Shown: in pieces, positions 62,791 to 64,000 of the stretch
Layout of the letters: every line of letters starts with the position of its first letter
Position numbering within the stretch: the stretch's first letter is position 1
NCBI GenBank assembly: GCA_024687205.1
Contig: JAILES010000064.1
Span: 22,603-86,602 of the forward strand
DNA: 64,000 nucleotides
Direction: 5' to 3'
Source: Lachnospiraceae bacterium
GTDB lineage: Bacteria > Bacillota > Clostridia > Lachnospirales > Lachnospiraceae
Notes under the pieces: generated by a model
What the model saw: the letters and a program-made list of their open reading frames with translations, nothing else
The model's database searches: none
Told to the model about the DNA's origin: nothing
Program-made: the position numbers and the translations under genes

Positions 62791-63829
62791 AAGAAACACT
62801 GATAATTACATTAACCAAATGGATGATGTCAGAAAATTTTTAAAAAACAATCCTGATATTGTTGCTGTGCCCGGAACAGATTCATTACGCCTGTATTTTG
62901 AAGGAAAACAATTGTTATTTGTTAAGGATGGAAAATGGAAAAAGTATTCAAAAGGATATGATAACTATATAAAAAAATATGTAAAAGATGACAATTTGTT
63001 TTGGAAAAAGGGTAAAGAGAAAAAAGAGTGCTTTTTAGATCCGGAAACTCTAAAGGGAATCAAGGCCGGATTTTGTGAAGGTTTAGCTATTGATAAAGAA
63101 AGGAAAAGTGAACAGCTGATAGCGATGAAGTATCAGAGTTATAAGCCGGATAGGTATTCTGTTTGCGAAATGGAAGCGACTATACCAAAGGGTGATTTGA
63201 AGGGTACCACCAGAGGTGAAGGAAAACAGGCAGAGATAGATCTTATTGCAATATGTCCGGAAAAGAAGAGTATACTGCTTATTGAATATAAATGTCAGCA
63301 ACCTGCTGTAACCTCCGGAGTCAGAGAATCACTGGACAAATGGAACGTGGATGTGAAGATAAAGGACGGAAAGACAATAGGTGAAAAGAAAAATATAGTT
63401 GCTCATTTTAAGGATTATCTTGCTATATTGGAAGGATGCAAGAATGAGCGGTTTGTTAAAGAATTGATAAAATCGTACAATTATATGGCACAACTAAAAA
63501 AACAGCCGTTGATCAATATAACAGACGGATCTGATGAATTAAAAGAATATGTTCAGAATATGCGAATATTATTCCTGTTTACGAATAAACCAATGGAGGG
63601 GGTGGAAGGTAAGAATAATCTGACCGAAAACCTGTATAAAAACGCAAGAGATTATCTGATTAAGTGTAAAGAAATGTATAGGACGGAATTGACAGGAAAA
63701 AAGAAGAAGGCAGAATATATTGATAACGCGGAAAACACGCGCTGTCTGGCAGCTGTATCTCCTGAAAAGGTAAACTTGAATGATAAATTGTTTACAACAA
63801 TTGAAACACTTAAATATCCGAACAGCTGA
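62780..63829 (+). CDS. PD-(D/E)XK nuclease-like protein
   Basis: 349 residues, Lys-rich. The core AEIDLIAICPEKKSILLIEYK (residues about 150-171) has the D-x(n)-E-x-K spacing of PD-(D/E)XK nucleases, preceded by CEMEATIPKGDLKG. The rest is not recognised. Start ATG 62780, behind AAGGAGGG, overlaps the MBL gene by 11 bases. The gene is clearly AT-richer than the rest of the window, which suggests separate acquisition. Likely DNA or RNA cleavage, possibly in defence. Confidence 0.65.
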   Translation: MEFKRNTDNYINQMDDVRKFLKNNPDIVAVPGTDSLRLYFEGKQLLFVKDGKWKKYSKGYDNYIKKYVKDDNLFWKKGKEKKECFLDPETLKGIKAGFCEGLAIDKERKSEQLIAMKYQSYKPDRYSVCEMEATIPKGDLKGTTRGEGKQAEIDLIAICPEKKSILLIEYKCQQPAVTSGVRESLDKWNVDVKIKDGKTIGEKKNIVAHFKDYLAILEGCKNERFVKELIKSYNYMAQLKKQPLINITDGSDELKEYVQNMRILFLFTNKPMEGVEGKNNLTENLYKNARDYLIKCKEMYRTELTGKKKKAEYIDNAENTRCLAAVSPEKVNLNDKLFTTIETLKYPNS

Positions 63830-63854
63830 TAAAGAGTCTTTGAAGGAGTAAACG

Positions 63855-64000
63855 ATGCCAAGAAGGATGATTGAACAGCCAAAGTTAAGAGATCTTAAGC
63901 CGGAAGAACACGGACCGGTGATAGAGATACGTTCCGATTATTCAAGTCATGGAATGTCAATGGGAAGCAGTTCCTACGGGAAAGAGACAGTAAGCTGGCA
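63855..64000 (+). CDS. unknown protein, 5' end only
   Basis: ATG 63855 follows GAAGGAGT and the frame stays open to the window end (48 codons). It begins MPRRMIEQPKLRDLKPEEHG and has a Ser/Gly/Met-rich stretch. No family can be assigned. It is 25 bases after the nuclease-like gene, so it probably belongs to the same operon. Confidence 0.5.
   Translation, partial: MPRRMIEQPKLRDLKPEEHGPVIEIRSDYSSHGMSMGSSSYGKETVSW

Overview
The window is bacterial chromosome from a motile, saccharolytic, low-to-mid-GC Firmicute, most likely a member of the Lachnospiraceae (Butyrivibrio/Roseburia-like). Supporting signs are the class III fructose-1,6-bisphosphatase, a phosphoketolase, the conserved tilS-hpt-ftsH block, a DUF5685/J-domain pair, a flagellin beside a very large flagellar-locus protein, TTG/GTG starts behind strong GGAGG ribosome binding sites, and heavy use of ATA, AGA and AGG codons. 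This assignment is inference from gene content; no 16S gene is present.

Layout. 1-6.7 kb is a tightly packed, mostly overlapping housekeeping operon: DUF5685 fragment, J-domain protein, membrane protein, MurG, HIT protein, DivIC-like protein, TilS, Hpt, FtsH. 6.7-9.6 kb holds a coiled-coil membrane protein behind an unusual palindrome, a DUF3783 protein and a LacI-family regulator with operators on both sides. tRNA-Lys(CTT) and tatD are fired divergently from interlocked promoters; tatD overlaps rsmA. 11.4-16.9 kb has an 1118-residue acidic TPR protein ending in a degenerate AAA+ domain, then glgB. 16.9-18.7 kb is an accessory patch: a 176-bp palindrome, four direct repeats and a DUF4143 ATPase. 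18.7-23.5 kb is a flagellar operon. 23.5-28.3 kb holds three paralogous short MutS-like ATPases. 28.4-33.3 kb has ybaK, fbp and, convergently, xfp.

33.4-38.9 kb holds Nnr, a cation diffusion facilitator and a Na+/H+ antiporter with a two-RCK TrkA-like partner. 38.9-44.9 kb has an XRE-methyltransferase fusion, a serine hydrolase and a heterodimeric ABC exporter. 45-46 kb contains an Rpn-type nuclease killed by one in-frame stop at its catalytic Glu codon. 46.2-51 kb has HD-GYP, a soluble chemoreceptor, a lipoprotein and a DUF3810 metalloprotein. 51-57 kb has a GH13 enzyme, a rhodanese-TtcA fusion, GH43, a TetR/flavoprotein pair and a GT2.

57-64 kb is an accessory region made of small unknown genes: a miniature PolC-like polymerase of 610 residues, a DeoR/WYL-like regulator, and a tight operon of three unknowns plus an MBL-fold hydrolase, a PD-(D/E)XK-like protein and a gene running off the end. 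The strongest candidates for undescribed biology are the mini-PolC (catalytic Asp triad retained, exonuclease and zinc module absent), the MutS-like trio (Walker B Asp replaced by Asn in all three), and the acidic TPR/pseudo-AAA+ protein.
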